Shown piece after piece: positions 1 through 8,928 of a DNA stretch of 64,000 nucleotides; within the stretch, counting starts at the first letter, position 1, and each line of letters opens with the position of its first letter. The stretch comes from CAILLO01 sp964579735 (GTDB lineage: Bacteria; Bacillota; Clostridia; Saccharofermentanales; UBA5734). The notes beneath the pieces were generated by a model that saw only the letters and a program-made list of their open reading frames with translations, searched no databases and had not been told where the DNA came from. The stretch is taken from positions 1 through 64,000 of the forward strand of contig CAZOHH010000003.1 of the NCBI GenBank assembly GCA_964579735.1, written 5' to 3'. The position numbers were made by a program, and so were the translations under genes.

Positions 1-11
1 TCGAATCGCTT

Positions 12-1457
12 CTACCCGACGAGGACCTTGCCTTCCGGAAGGACCTTGTCATTTCCGAGTCGGGCACGGACCGCGAGACCAAGAGCGAAGGACGCCGGCC
101 CGACGCGGCCAATGAACATCACCGGGATCAGCGCCGCCCAGGAAGCGGGTCGGAGCGTCGGGGTCGAGGCCGAGGACAAACCCACGGTGCCGAAGGCCGA
201 GGTCACCTCGAAGAAAAGGTCGATGAAGGTCAATCTTGTGGAAGATGTCTGGACCTGTGCGAGTTGCATGGAGAGAAGTCGCGACTCCTCGATGAAGGTC
301 AGGATCATGGTGACCGTGATGACGAGGGCCAAGGCGAGCCCGGCGATCGTGAGCGAGCGGGCAACGGTTTCCTGGGAGATGCGGCGCTTCAGCATGACGG
401 TTCCTTCGCTGCCGTGAAGCTCCGAAAGGATGGCGAACAGGAGGACGCCGAAGGTGGTCACCTTGATTCCGCCGCCTGTTCCACCCGGCGCCGCGCCGAT
501 GAACATCAGGATGATGGTGACGAACTTGGATCCAGGGCGCATCGAGAACTGGTCGATGGAGTTGAACCCGGCGGTTCTCGGAACGGCGGACTGGAAGAAG
601 GCGGCGAAGGGCTGCTGCCAGGGGGGCAGAGCGCCAAGGGCGAAATACCCGTCGTTGTTGCGTTCCGCGAAATAGAAGAAGAGGGTTCCTCCGACGATCA
701 GGATGCCGGTGATCCAGAGCACCATGCGCGTATGATAGTTCAGGGAGGACTTCTTGCGGACGGCGGAGACCAGGTCGGCCCAGACGACGAATCCCAACCC
801 CCCGAAGATCAGGAGAATCGCGGTCGTGACGGTGACGAGAGGGTATCCGTTCCACGCCGTCAAGCTGGAGAAGGGACCGGAGGCGGTATTGCCCATCAAG
901 TCGAAACCGGCGTTGCAGAAGGAGGAGATTGCCTGGAAGAAGGCCTTGTAGCAACCCGAGAGCCAGCCGAAGACGGGGACATACTGGGTGGCGAGGACCA
1001 GGAAGCCTATGAATTCGATGGTGAACGTGATGGCGACGATCTTGCGGACGAGCTTGAGCACGTCGGCGAAATCGAAGCTTCCCGTGGATTCCTGGATCAC
1101 GATCAGTGTCTTCAGTCCCATCTTCCTGCGCATCAAGGCGAAGAAGAAGGTCGTGATCGTGACGAGGCTGAGGCCACCGATCTGGATCAGCGCTAGAATC
1201 ACGAACTGGCCGAAGAGCGTCCAGTAGGTCGCGGTGTCGACGACGACGAGGCCCGTGACGCAGGTCGCGGAGGTGGCCGTGAAGAGGGCTCTGAGGATGC
1301 CGACGCTCCGTCCATCCATGGAGGCCGCTGGCAGAGAGAGGAGAGTCGCGCCCACGAGAATGACGATCAGGAAACCGGCGGTGATGAGTCTCGCGGGTCG
1401 AGCCGTGACCCAACGGACCAAGCGACCGGAAAATTTGATTTTTCGAGTTGTATTCAC
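12..1457 (-). CDS. Trk/Ktr-type potassium uptake channel subunit (TrkH/KtrB family)
   Basis: Integral membrane pore subunit of a Trk/Ktr K+ (or K+/Na+) uptake system, 481 residues, about the usual length for KtrB-like proteins. All four selectivity-filter loops of the family are visible, each with its glycine: TSATCVTGL (62-70), SSFCNAGFD (178-186), VPRTAGFNS (292-300) and TSAFGTVGLS (419-428). The glycine-rich GAAPGGTGGGIK (321-332) follows the third repeat, as in TrkH/KtrB. The start is a GTG with a modest AGGA nine bases upstream; a promoter lies at 1515-1543. The regulatory RCK subunit (TrkA/KtrA) is not in the window; it could lie just beyond base 1, downstream on the same strand. Ion choice between K+ and Na+ cannot be read from sequence alone. 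Confidence 0.93.
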   Translation of the reverse strand: MNTTRKIKFSGRLVRWVTARPARLITAGFLIVILVGATLLSLPAASMDGRSVGILRALFTATSATCVTGLVVVDTATYWTLFGQFVILALIQIGGLSLVTITTFFFALMRRKMGLKTLIVIQESTGSFDFADVLKLVRKIVAITFTIEFIGFLVLATQYVPVFGWLSGCYKAFFQAISSFCNAGFDLMGNTASGPFSSLTAWNGYPLVTVTTAILLIFGGLGFVVWADLVSAVRKKSSLNYHTRMVLWITGILIVGGTLFFYFAERNNDGYFALGALPPWQQPFAAFFQSAVPRTAGFNSIDQFSMRPGSKFVTIILMFIGAAPGGTGGGIKVTTFGVLLFAILSELHGSEGTVMLKRRISQETVARSLTIAGLALALVITVTMILTFIEESRLLSMQLAQVQTSSTRLTFIDLFFEVTSAFGTVGLSSASTPTLRPASWAALIPVMFIGRVGPASFALGLAVRARLGNDKVLPEGKVLVG

Positions 1458-1514
1458 GGTGACGGCGTCCTGCTTTCGTGAAGTCTTCGCGCCTACGCGC
1501 GGACGATAAGCGCT

Positions 1515-1543
1515 ATCATACTCCCGTCATCGAAAAAGGGCAA
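1515..1543 (-). promoter_or_regulatory. Likely promoter of the Trk/Ktr gene
   Basis: On the minus strand TTGCCC and TATGAT are separated by 17 bases, and the predicted start lies about 50 bases before the GTG of the potassium channel gene. It points away from the acn promoter on the other strand. The call rests on match to the sigma-A consensus only. Confidence 0.5.
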
Positions 1544-1650
1544 CCGATGCGCAACCCCACGTAGGGGCGGTTCTATCACATCTGAGAGCTGCAATGTCAT
1601 GGGTGGGACGGCTCTTGGCCAAGGAGAGAATCGGACGAATGGAATGGGAA

Positions 1651-1689
1651 TTGACATCGGAATGTGTACGTGGATAATTGTATACAATT
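1651..1689 (+). promoter_or_regulatory. Promoter of the acn-gntR-gltA operon with overlapping GntR-type operator
   Basis: TTGACA (1651-1656) and GATAAT (1673-1678) are spaced by 16 bases. A perfect 14-base palindrome, AATTGTATACAATT (1676-1689), overlaps the -10 box and the start region. Its core TTGTATACAA fits the T-N-GT-N-AC-N-A style operators of FCD-subfamily GntR regulators. The second gene of the operon encodes exactly such a regulator, so repression by promoter occlusion and autoregulation is the simple inference. Confidence 0.75.
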
Positions 1690-1713
1690 CAATGGGACAC
1701 AGGGAGGTATCAC

Positions 1714-3648
1714 ATGGGTTGGTCCGTTGCACAGAAGATCATCGCCGCCCACCTTGTCGACGGGGCGATGTCACCCGGCTCCGAGATATCGATTCGAATC
1801 GATCAGACATTGACACAGGATTCCACAGGCACCATGGCGTACCTCCAGTTCGAGGCCATCGGCCTGCCACGGGTCCGCACGAAGCTATCGGTCGCCTACG
1901 TCGACCACAACACGATCCAGTCCGGCTTCGAGAACGCCGATGACCACAAATACCTCCAATCCGTCGCTTCTCGCTTCGGCGTGCGCTATTCCCGACCAGG
2001 AAACGGCGTCTGCCATCAGGTGCACATCGAACGCTTCGGCGTACCTGGGCAGACCCTTCTGGGTTCCGACAGCCACACCCCTACCTGCGGGGGACTCGGC
2101 ATGCTGGCCATTGGCGCCGGCGGACTCGACGTCGCCGTGGCCATGGGGGGAGGACCCTACTTCATCACCGTCCCGAAAATCCACCGTATCACGCTGAAGG
2201 GGCGCCTGAAGCCATGGGTCTCCGCGAAGGACGTGATTCTCGAGGTCCTGCGACGGCTTACCGTCAAGGGGGGTGTCGGACGCATCGTCGAATACGGCGG
2301 AGAGGGAATCGCAAGTCTCACGGTACCCGAACGGGCGACCATCGCGAACATGGGAGCCGAGCTCGGAGCGACGACGTCCATCTTCCCGAGCGATGCGGTC
2401 ACGCTGGCATTCTTGACGGCGCAGGACCGCGCAGGGGACTTCGTGTCCCTTGAAGCCGACAAGGATGCCGTCTACGACGAAGAAACCGTGATAGACCTCG
2501 ATGCACTGGTCCCGCTGACCGCGAAGCCGCATAGCCCGGACAACGTCGCGGAAGTCTCGTCGGTCGGCCCGATCGCCATCGACCAGGTGTGCATCGGGAG
2601 CTGCACCAATTCGTCATACCTCGACATGATGAAGGTCGCTTCCGTCCTCAAGGGCAATACCGTCCACCCCGACGTCTCGCTGGTCATCGCGCCAGGATCC
2701 CGGCAGGTTCTGTCCATGCTCGCTTCGAACGGGGCTCTCGCCGATATGATCTCCGCCGGCGCCAGGATCCTCGAGTCGGCCTGCGGGCCTTGCATCGGCA
2801 TGGGCCAGTCCCCCCGTACCGGTGCGATTTCGCTGCGAACGTTCAATCGCAATTTCGAAGGACGAAGCGGAACCGCATCCGCTCAAGTCTATCTCGTCAG
2901 TCCGGAGACCGCCGCCGCCAGCGCATTGACCGGTGTATTGACGGATCCGCGCACGCTCGGCGCTCCTCCTTCCGTTTCCTTGCCACCGCATTTCGAAGTC
3001 AACGACAACCTCGTCCTCCTACCTTCCAAGGACGCGGAAAATGTCGAAATCGTCCGTGGACCCAACATCAAGCCCTTCCCCCGCAACACGCCGATGGCGG
3101 CCGCTCTGTCCGGGAAGGCGCTGATCCGCCTCGGAGACAACATCACCACCGACCATATCATGCCGTCGAACGCGAAACTCCTGCCGTACCGTTCCAACGT
3201 CCCGTATCTCGCCGGATTCTGCCTCACCCCCTGCGACCCGGACTTCCCGCAGCGCGCGCGAACGAATGGGGGCGGTTTCATCGTAGGCGGATCCAACTAC
3301 GGCCAGGGTTCCAGCCGAGAACATGCGGCTCTCGCACCGCTCGAGCTTGGCATCCGCGTCGTCCTCGCCGTTTCCTTCGCTCGGATCCATATGGCCAACC
3401 TGATCAACAGCGGAATTCTGCCTCTCACCTTCGCCGACGTGGCGGATTATGAAAAACTCGAGGCCATGGATGAGCTGGTCGTGGACGAAGCACCGGTCCA
3501 GATCCGCGAAGCGGTCGGTGGAGCGGACGTCCTCGTGCGCAATGTCACGAAGGGAATCCTGATGCGCATGCGGCTCCCCATTTCCACACGACAGGCCGAT
3601 ATCCTGCTTGCCGGCGGTCTGCTGAATTTCACCCGGAAGGAAGGCTGA
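1714..3648 (+). CDS. acn: Aconitate hydratase (single-chain, Aquifex-like type)
   Basis: Interconverts citrate and isocitrate in the cytoplasm. The start at 1714 is chosen because AGGGAGGT (1701-1708) precedes it and an earlier in-frame ATG lies inside the operator. The 644-residue protein is shorter than E. coli AcnA (about 890) and matches the compact aconitase type. The [4Fe-4S] ligands are C297 in GSCTNSS, and C357 and C360 in CGPC. The substrate motif GSDSHT is at 117-122, and the swivel-domain motif GGSNYGQGSSREHAAL is at 525-540. Six bases separate it from the GntR gene, which is followed by citrate synthase, so the operon makes citrate and isocitrate. A homoaconitase or LeuC role is less likely beside gltA. 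Confidence 0.92.
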   Translation: MGWSVAQKIIAAHLVDGAMSPGSEISIRIDQTLTQDSTGTMAYLQFEAIGLPRVRTKLSVAYVDHNTIQSGFENADDHKYLQSVASRFGVRYSRPGNGVCHQVHIERFGVPGQTLLGSDSHTPTCGGLGMLAIGAGGLDVAVAMGGGPYFITVPKIHRITLKGRLKPWVSAKDVILEVLRRLTVKGGVGRIVEYGGEGIASLTVPERATIANMGAELGATTSIFPSDAVTLAFLTAQDRAGDFVSLEADKDAVYDEETVIDLDALVPLTAKPHSPDNVAEVSSVGPIAIDQVCIGSCTNSSYLDMMKVASVLKGNTVHPDVSLVIAPGSRQVLSMLASNGALADMISAGARILESACGPCIGMGQSPRTGAISLRTFNRNFEGRSGTASAQVYLVSPETAAASALTGVLTDPRTLGAPPSVSLPPHFEVNDNLVLLPSKDAENVEIVRGPNIKPFPRNTPMAAALSGKALIRLGDNITTDHIMPSNAKLLPYRSNVPYLAGFCLTPCDPDFPQRARTNGGGFIVGGSNYGQGSSREHAALAPLELGIRVVLAVSFARIHMANLINSGILPLTFADVADYEKLEAMDELVVDEAPVQIREAVGGADVLVRNVTKGILMRMRLPISTRQADILLAGGLLNFTRKEG

Positions 3649-3653
3649 TACAG

Positions 3654-4328
3654 ATGACGTCCCGCGAACTGCGCGAAGGCAACCTTCTCGGTTCCCTGAG
3701 GAACCAGGTCTACCAGAGGCTGCAGGAGGATATCCTCGACGGGCGCTACGAACCCGATGAGGCCTTGACGGAACTGCGGATCTCCACGGAACTCGGCGTC
3801 AGCCGGACACCGGTCCGGGAGGCGTTCCGCTTGCTCGAACTCGACGGACTCGTCGTTTCGATACCCAATAAGGGCGTCGTGGTCCAAGGCATCGATGAAC
3901 AGGATGTGGAGGACATGTTCGACGTTCGGGTCCACGTGGAGGGAATCGCCGCTCGACGCGCCGCTCGTTCGATGGATGAGCGGGAACGCAAGGAACTCAT
4001 GGAAGCCCTTGCGCTCGAGGAATTCTATACGACGCGCGATGACCTCGATTCGCTGCAGGCCTCCGACTCCCGATTCCATGAGATCATCTTCAAGGGCAGC
4101 CATAGCCGCATCCTCCAGAACATCCTGAGGACGATGCACAGCCACACCCGAAGCGCCCGTCGACGTTCCCTTTCTTCCGAAGGCCGTGCCGTCGAGGCAT
4201 TGGCCGAGCACCGGAGGATCATGGATGCGATTCTTTCCAGAAATCCCGAACAGGCGGAGATCCTCATGGTCGAGCATATCCGCAAAGCCGTCGGCAGCTA
4301 CGAAAAGGCGATCAGAAGCAGGAGGTAG
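3654..4328 (+). CDS. GntR-family (FCD subfamily) transcriptional regulator
   Basis: DNA-binding regulator of 224 residues. An N-terminal winged helix-turn-helix (about 15-80) contains the typical stretch ELGVSRTPVREAFRLLE. The C-terminal helical FCD domain shows its usual metal or ligand-binding pattern, DSRFHEII and EHRRIM. It sits between acn and gltA, with gaps of 5 bases on each side, so all three are surely one transcript. The perfect palindrome in the promoter at 1676-1689 is the probable operator. The effector is unknown; from the context citrate or another tricarboxylic acid is a reasonable guess, but that is inference. Confidence 0.9.
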   Translation: MTSRELREGNLLGSLRNQVYQRLQEDILDGRYEPDEALTELRISTELGVSRTPVREAFRLLELDGLVVSIPNKGVVVQGIDEQDVEDMFDVRVHVEGIAARRAARSMDERERKELMEALALEEFYTTRDDLDSLQASDSRFHEIIFKGSHSRILQNILRTMHSHTRSARRRSLSSEGRAVEALAEHRRIMDAILSRNPEQAEILMVEHIRKAVGSYEKAIRSRR

Positions 4329-4333
4329 AAACC

Positions 4334-5713
4334 ATGTCGAACCGTGAATTCAGCCCGACCGACCTCACTCTCGTCAAGAAGATGGCCGCACTCGCAGACC
4401 GCAAGGGACGAATCGACCCCGAGCTCTACGCGAAGTACGGCGTCAAGCGCGGACTTCGCAACGACGATGGCTCCGGCGTACTCGTAGGCCTGACCGAGGT
4501 CGGCGACGTCGTCTCCTATATCGTCGACGAAGGCGACAAGGTTCCAATCGAGGGACGTCTCTTCTACCGCGGCATCGAGATCAACGATCTGGTCAACGGA
4601 TTCTTCCCGGACGGACGGTTCGGGTTCGAGGAGACCGCCTACCTGCTCCTTTTCGGTGAACTTCCGACGGCAGAAGAGCTGAGCGAATTCGAGCGGCTGC
4701 TCTCCATGCACCGTCCGCTGCCGCACAACTTCACCGAGGACATGATCCTCAAGGCTCCGAGCCCGGATATCATGAACAAGCTCGCGCGTGCGGTCCTCGT
4801 CCTCTATTCGTACGACGACTGCCCTGAAGACACTTCGGCCGAGAACGTCCTGCGCCAGTGCGTGGAGATGATCGCCCGCTTCCCCGTCATGATCGCGCAT
4901 GGATACATGGCCAAACGACACTACTACGACAAGCAGAGCCTGTTCCTCCATTCCCCGAAAGAGGAATTCAATACGGCGCAGAACATCCTGCACCTCATTC
5001 GACCAGACGGCCGATTCACCGAGCTCGAAGCCCGCGTTCTCGATCTCGCGCTGGTCCTCCACGCCGAGCACGGCGGCGGCAACAATTCCTCCTTCGTGAC
5101 CCACGCCGTCGCCTCATCGGGCTCCGACGCCTATTCCGTCATCGCCGCGGCCATCGGCTCCTTGAAGGGACCCCAGCATGGCGGGGCCAGCGGCAAGGCA
5201 TACGACATGATGCAGGACATCAAGACCCATGTGAAGAACTGGCGGAACGAGGGCGAAATCGCAGACTATCTCGCGAAGATCCTCCGCAAGGAGGCCTATG
5301 ACCAGAGCGGGCTGATCTACGGCATCGGCCACGCCGTCTACACCCTTTCCGACCCCCGCACGAAGCTGCTCCGCGACCATGCGAGAGCGCTCGCCTTCGA
5401 GGCGGGCAGGGAAGAGGAATTCGAGCTCTATACGACGACGGAGAAGCTCGCCCCCGAAATCTTCCACGCCGTGAAGAAAAGCGACAAGATCGTGTGCGCG
5501 AATGTCGACTTCTACTCCGGTTTCGTCTACAACATGCTGAACATACCGGACGAACTCTTCACCCCGATCTTCGCCGCGGCTCGAATCGCGGGTTGGAGCG
5601 CCCACCTCATCGAGGAGATCGTCAGTGGCGGCCGAATCATGCGTCCGGCCTTCAAATGCGTGCAGCCCCGCCGCAGGTACACCTCCATCGAGAATCGTTC
5701 TCCCGCGGAGTAA
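4334..5713 (+). CDS. gltA: Citrate synthase
   Basis: Condenses acetyl-CoA and oxaloacetate to citrate. The 459 residues are longer than the Bacillus enzyme (about 370) and resemble the longer citrate/2-methylcitrate synthases of clostridia. The active-site histidine regions are visible in VLHAEHGGGNNSS and YGIGHAVYTLSDPR, and the catalytic aspartate in CANVDFYSGFVY. It is the last gene of acn-gntR-gltA and is followed within 25 bases by a strong hairpin terminator. Activity on propionyl-CoA (methylcitrate synthase) cannot be excluded, but no prp genes are nearby, and an icd gene lies at 35.9 kb. Confidence 0.92.
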   Translation: MSNREFSPTDLTLVKKMAALADRKGRIDPELYAKYGVKRGLRNDDGSGVLVGLTEVGDVVSYIVDEGDKVPIEGRLFYRGIEINDLVNGFFPDGRFGFEETAYLLLFGELPTAEELSEFERLLSMHRPLPHNFTEDMILKAPSPDIMNKLARAVLVLYSYDDCPEDTSAENVLRQCVEMIARFPVMIAHGYMAKRHYYDKQSLFLHSPKEEFNTAQNILHLIRPDGRFTELEARVLDLALVLHAEHGGGNNSSFVTHAVASSGSDAYSVIAAAIGSLKGPQHGGASGKAYDMMQDIKTHVKNWRNEGEIADYLAKILRKEAYDQSGLIYGIGHAVYTLSDPRTKLLRDHARALAFEAGREEEFELYTTTEKLAPEIFHAVKKSDKIVCANVDFYSGFVYNMLNIPDELFTPIFAAARIAGWSAHLIEEIVSGGRIMRPAFKCVQPRRRYTSIENRSPAE

Positions 5714-5735
5714 ACGAGCTTCGAAAGACAAGAAT

Positions 5736-5768
5736 GAAGGAAGCCGGGATAACCCGGCTTCCTTCGTT
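5736..5768. terminator. Bidirectional intrinsic terminator between gltA and tRNA-Glu
   Basis: A perfect 13-base-pair hairpin (arms 5736-5748 and 5753-5765, loop ATAA) with T-rich flanks. It ends the acn-gntR-gltA transcript on the plus strand and the tRNA-Glu transcript on the minus strand. Confidence 0.85.
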
Positions 5769-5769
5769 C

Positions 5770-5844
5770 TGGTGACCCATGGGAGAATCGAACTCCCGTT
5801 TCCGCCTTGAGAGGGCGGCGTCTTGGCCGCTTGACCAATGGGCC
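5770..5844 (-). tRNA. tRNA-Glu (anticodon CUC)
   Basis: Read on the minus strand, the acceptor stem is GGCCCAT against ATGGGTC. The anticodon stem CCGCC/GGCGG encloses the loop CTCTCAA, giving CUC. The T arm has GTTCGATTC. The CCA end is encoded. The D arm GGTCAAGCGGCCAAGAC is typical of tRNA-Glu/Gln. It decodes GAG. Confidence 0.95.
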
Positions 5845-5859
5845 TCGTGCGCGGTGCTG

Positions 5860-5889
5860 ATTATAGCATGCGCTTTCCGACAAAATCAA
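5860..5889 (-). promoter_or_regulatory. Promoter of tRNA-Glu
   Basis: On the minus strand TTGATT, 18 bases and TATAAT lie about 15 bases before the tRNA 5' end, as expected for a tRNA promoter. Confidence 0.7.
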
Positions 5890-5921
5890 GGTCGCAGTAA
5901 GAAGAACCGTCACAACCGTTA

Positions 5922-5951
5922 TTGCGAACATATGTTCGTGGATGCTATGAT
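5922..5951 (+). promoter_or_regulatory. SOS-regulated promoter of uvrA with LexA box
   Basis: The palindrome CGAACATATGTTCG (5925-5938) is a perfect GAAC-N4-GTTC LexA/DinR box of the Gram-positive type. It lies between TTGCGA (5922-5927) and TATGAT (5946-5951), which are 18 bases apart, so LexA bound here would block polymerase. Transcription should start near 5958, which also rules out uvrA starts upstream of that point. Confidence 0.88.
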
Positions 5952-6009
5952 GAGGAATACCAAGAAGAATTCGAAGAGCGAAGGCCTCCAAGGCTCCCGG
6001 AGAACGAAG

Positions 6010-8916
6010 ATGCACGACACGATCCATATCAAGGGTGCCCGCGAGCACAATCTCAAGAACATCGACGTCACCTTGCCCAGAGACCGGTTGATCGTCATCA
6101 CGGGACTTTCAGGGTCGGGAAAATCATCGCTTGCCTTCGATACGCTGTATGCGGAGGGCCAGCGGCGCTACGTCGAGTCCCTCTCCTCCTACGCTCGACA
6201 GTTCCTCGGACAGATGGAGAAACCGGACGTCGACTATATCGAAGGGCTTTCCCCCGCGATCTCCATCGACCAGAAGACGACCAGCCGCAACCCGCGCTCG
6301 ACGGTCGGCACGGTCACGGAGATCCACGACTATCTCCGACTCCTCTACGCCAGGATCGGAACGCCCCATTGCCCGGAGTGCGGCCGGGTGATCGAGAAGC
6401 AGACGACCGACCAGATGGTCGACACGGTCCAGCGCCTGCCCGAAGGGTCGAAACTGCTGATACTCGCTCCCGTCGTCCGAGGTCGCAAGGGAGAGTATGG
6501 AAAGCTCTTCGAAGAGACCCGCAAGTCAGGGTATGCGCGCGTGCGGGTCGACGGGTCGATGTACGAGCTCGAGGAGGAGATCCGCCTCGACAAGAACAAG
6601 AAGCACACGGTAGAGGTCGTCGTCGATCGGATCCAGCTGAAACCTTCGGTCCGTGGACGCTTGACCGATTCCGTAGAAACGGCCCTTGGCCTTTCCGGAG
6701 GGATCCTCCAGGTCTCCGTCCTGCCGGAAGGGGAGGATTCCAGAGAACCCTCCCAGGAACTGCTCTTCAGCTCCAATTTCGCCTGCCCGGACTGCGGCGT
6801 GAGTCTCGAGGAACTCTCCCCCCGCATGTTCTCCTTCAACAACCCCTACGGCGCCTGCCCGACCTGCAGCGGCCTCGGTTCCCTCATGAAGATGGACCCG
6901 GACCTCGTCGTCCTCGACCGTTCGCTCTCCATCAACCAGGGCGCCGTGCGCGCCGGCGGCTGGAACTTCGACGACGAGGACAGCTGGGCGCGCACCTACG
7001 TCGATGCGCTGTCGACCCACTACGGGTTCTCCCTCGACACCCCTTTCACGGAACTCCCTCCCAGGATCGTGGACATCATCCTATACGGCACGAAGGGGGA
7101 GCGGATCAAGGTCAGGCCGCCGGACGGTTCGCGTTTCCGCACGGATGCCTTCACGACGGACTTCGAGGGCGTCGTCAACAGCCTGGAAAGACGGTACAAG
7201 GAAACGACTTCGGACGACATGAAGGTCTATTACGAGCAGTTCATGTCCAGCAACCCCTGTCCCGCGTGCAATGGCGCCCGTTTGAAGAAGGAGAGCCTCG
7301 CCGTGACGGTGGGGGACTTGAGCATCAATGCGCTGTCCCGACTCCAGATCAGCACTTCGCGTGAATTCCTCACCCACATGCCGTTGTCCGAGCGACAGAC
7401 GAAGATCGGGGAGCGGATCCTGAAGGAGCTCGACGCCCGGCTCGGCTTCCTCGTCGACGTGGGTCTCGACTACATCACACTCGAGCGCAACGCATCCACC
7501 CTTTCCGGCGGCGAAGCGCAGCGCATCCGCCTGGCCACGCAGATCGGCTCAGGGCTGATCGGCGTCCTGTATATCCTCGACGAACCCAGCATCGGCCTCC
7601 ACCAGCGCGACAACGCACGGCTCCTTGCGACCTTGAAGAGACTGCGCGACCTCGGAAACACCGTCCTGGTCGTCGAGCACGATGAGGAGACGATGCATGC
7701 CGCCGACTACATCGTGGACATGGGTCCGGGCGCTGGCGAGCATGGCGGCTGGGTCGTCTGCGCAGGGACCGTGGACGACATCCTCGCTTGTCCGGATTCC
7801 GTTACAGGACAATACCTGAGCGGCCGCAAGCGCATCGAGATTCCGACGCGGCGCCGAAAACCGGATGGGCGCTGGCTGATCGTCAAGGGAGCCCGTGAAA
7901 ACAACCTGAAGAACATCGACGTGCAGATCCCCCTCGGGTTGATGACCGCGATTACAGGCGTCTCCGGCTCGGGCAAGAGTTCCCTCGTCAACGAGATCGT
8001 CTACCGCAAGCTCGCGGCGGACCTGAATGGAGCGCGCATGCGCGCCGGGAAGCACGATGCGTTCCTGGGCATCGAGCATCTCGACAAGGTGATCGACATC
8101 GACCAGTCTCCGATCGGCCGCACGCCGCGCTCGAACCCAGCGACCTATACGGGCATGTTCGACTTCATCCGCGATATGTACTCCCATACGCAGGACGCCC
8201 GCGCCCGCGGGTACAAGCAGGGCCGCTTCAGCTTCAATGTCCGGGGCGGACGGTGCGAGGCCTGCAGCGGCGACGGGATGAACAAGATCGAGATGCATTT
8301 CCTACCCGATATCTACGTCACCTGCGAAGTCTGCAAGGGCAAGCGCTACAACCGCGAGACCCTGGAGGTCAAGTTCAAGGGGAAGAGCATCGCGGACGTC
8401 CTCGACATGAACGTCGAGGAGGGGCTGGCCTTCTTCGAAAGCATCCCGCGCATCCGAAGGAAACTGCAGACGCTGTTCGATGTCGGACTCGGATATATCC
8501 GCCTGGGACAGCCCTCGACCCAGCTTTCGGGCGGAGAGGCCCAGCGGGTGAAACTCGCGACCGAACTGTCGCGTCGCAGCACGGGAAGCACGCTCTATAT
8601 CCTGGACGAACCGACGACGGGTCTGCACACCGCCGACGTCCATCGTTTGGTTGACATTCTCGACCGCCTGACAGAAAATGGGAACACCGTCCTGGTGATC
8701 GAGCACAATCTGGACGTCATCAAATCCGCCGACTACATCATCGATCTCGGTCCGGAAGGCGGAGACGCCGGCGGATGGATCGTTGCGGAAGGCACACCGG
8801 AACAGGTGGCCGACAACCCAGGCTCCTTCACGGGAGCGTATCTGAAGAGAGTCCTTCGAACGGAGCCCGCGCAGGGAGTGGTCCCCGCCGCTCCGAGTTC
8901 CAAGAACCCGAGGTAG
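6010..8916 (+). CDS. uvrA: Excinuclease ABC subunit A
   Basis: Damage-recognition ATPase of nucleotide excision repair, loading UvrB on lesions. The start at 6010 places IHIKGAREHNLKNI at the N-terminus, as in the family, and leaves 968 residues (E. coli 940). The longer open frame from 5779 crosses a tRNA gene and the promoter and is not coding. Two ABC modules are visible: Walker A GLSGSGKSS near residue 33 and GVSGSGKSS near 653, with signature LSGGEAQR in both halves. Zinc ligands appear as CPECG, CPDCG/CPTCSG and the CEAC/CEVC finger of the second half. The LexA box upstream makes it an SOS gene. uvrB and uvrC are not adjacent; clpE follows after 12 bases instead. Confidence 0.97.
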   Translation: MHDTIHIKGAREHNLKNIDVTLPRDRLIVITGLSGSGKSSLAFDTLYAEGQRRYVESLSSYARQFLGQMEKPDVDYIEGLSPAISIDQKTTSRNPRSTVGTVTEIHDYLRLLYARIGTPHCPECGRVIEKQTTDQMVDTVQRLPEGSKLLILAPVVRGRKGEYGKLFEETRKSGYARVRVDGSMYELEEEIRLDKNKKHTVEVVVDRIQLKPSVRGRLTDSVETALGLSGGILQVSVLPEGEDSREPSQELLFSSNFACPDCGVSLEELSPRMFSFNNPYGACPTCSGLGSLMKMDPDLVVLDRSLSINQGAVRAGGWNFDDEDSWARTYVDALSTHYGFSLDTPFTELPPRIVDIILYGTKGERIKVRPPDGSRFRTDAFTTDFEGVVNSLERRYKETTSDDMKVYYEQFMSSNPCPACNGARLKKESLAVTVGDLSINALSRLQISTSREFLTHMPLSERQTKIGERILKELDARLGFLVDVGLDYITLERNASTLSGGEAQRIRLATQIGSGLIGVLYILDEPSIGLHQRDNARLLATLKRLRDLGNTVLVVEHDEETMHAADYIVDMGPGAGEHGGWVVCAGTVDDILACPDSVTGQYLSGRKRIEIPTRRRKPDGRWLIVKGARENNLKNIDVQIPLGLMTAITGVSGSGKSSLVNEIVYRKLAADLNGARMRAGKHDAFLGIEHLDKVIDIDQSPIGRTPRSNPATYTGMFDFIRDMYSHTQDARARGYKQGRFSFNVRGGRCEACSGDGMNKIEMHFLPDIYVTCEVCKGKRYNRETLEVKFKGKSIADVLDMNVEEGLAFFESIPRIRRKLQTLFDVGLGYIRLGQPSTQLSGGEAQRVKLATELSRRSTGSTLYILDEPTTGLHTADVHRLVDILDRLTENGNTVLVIEHNLDVIKSADYIIDLGPEGGDAGGWIVAEGTPEQVADNPGSFTGAYLKRVLRTEPAQGVVPAAPSSKNPR

Positions 8917-8928
8917 AAAGAAGAAGAC

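Noticed and set aside
49..1413. 454-codon minus-strand frame inside the potassium channel gene
   Set aside because: Arg/His-rich shadow in another frame of the same strand; the TrkH frame has all four filter loops.
5779..6009. Open frame extending uvrA upstream by 77 codons
   Set aside because: It crosses the tRNA-Glu gene, the LexA box and the promoter, and lacks a ribosome site. UvrA homology begins at the ATG at 6010.
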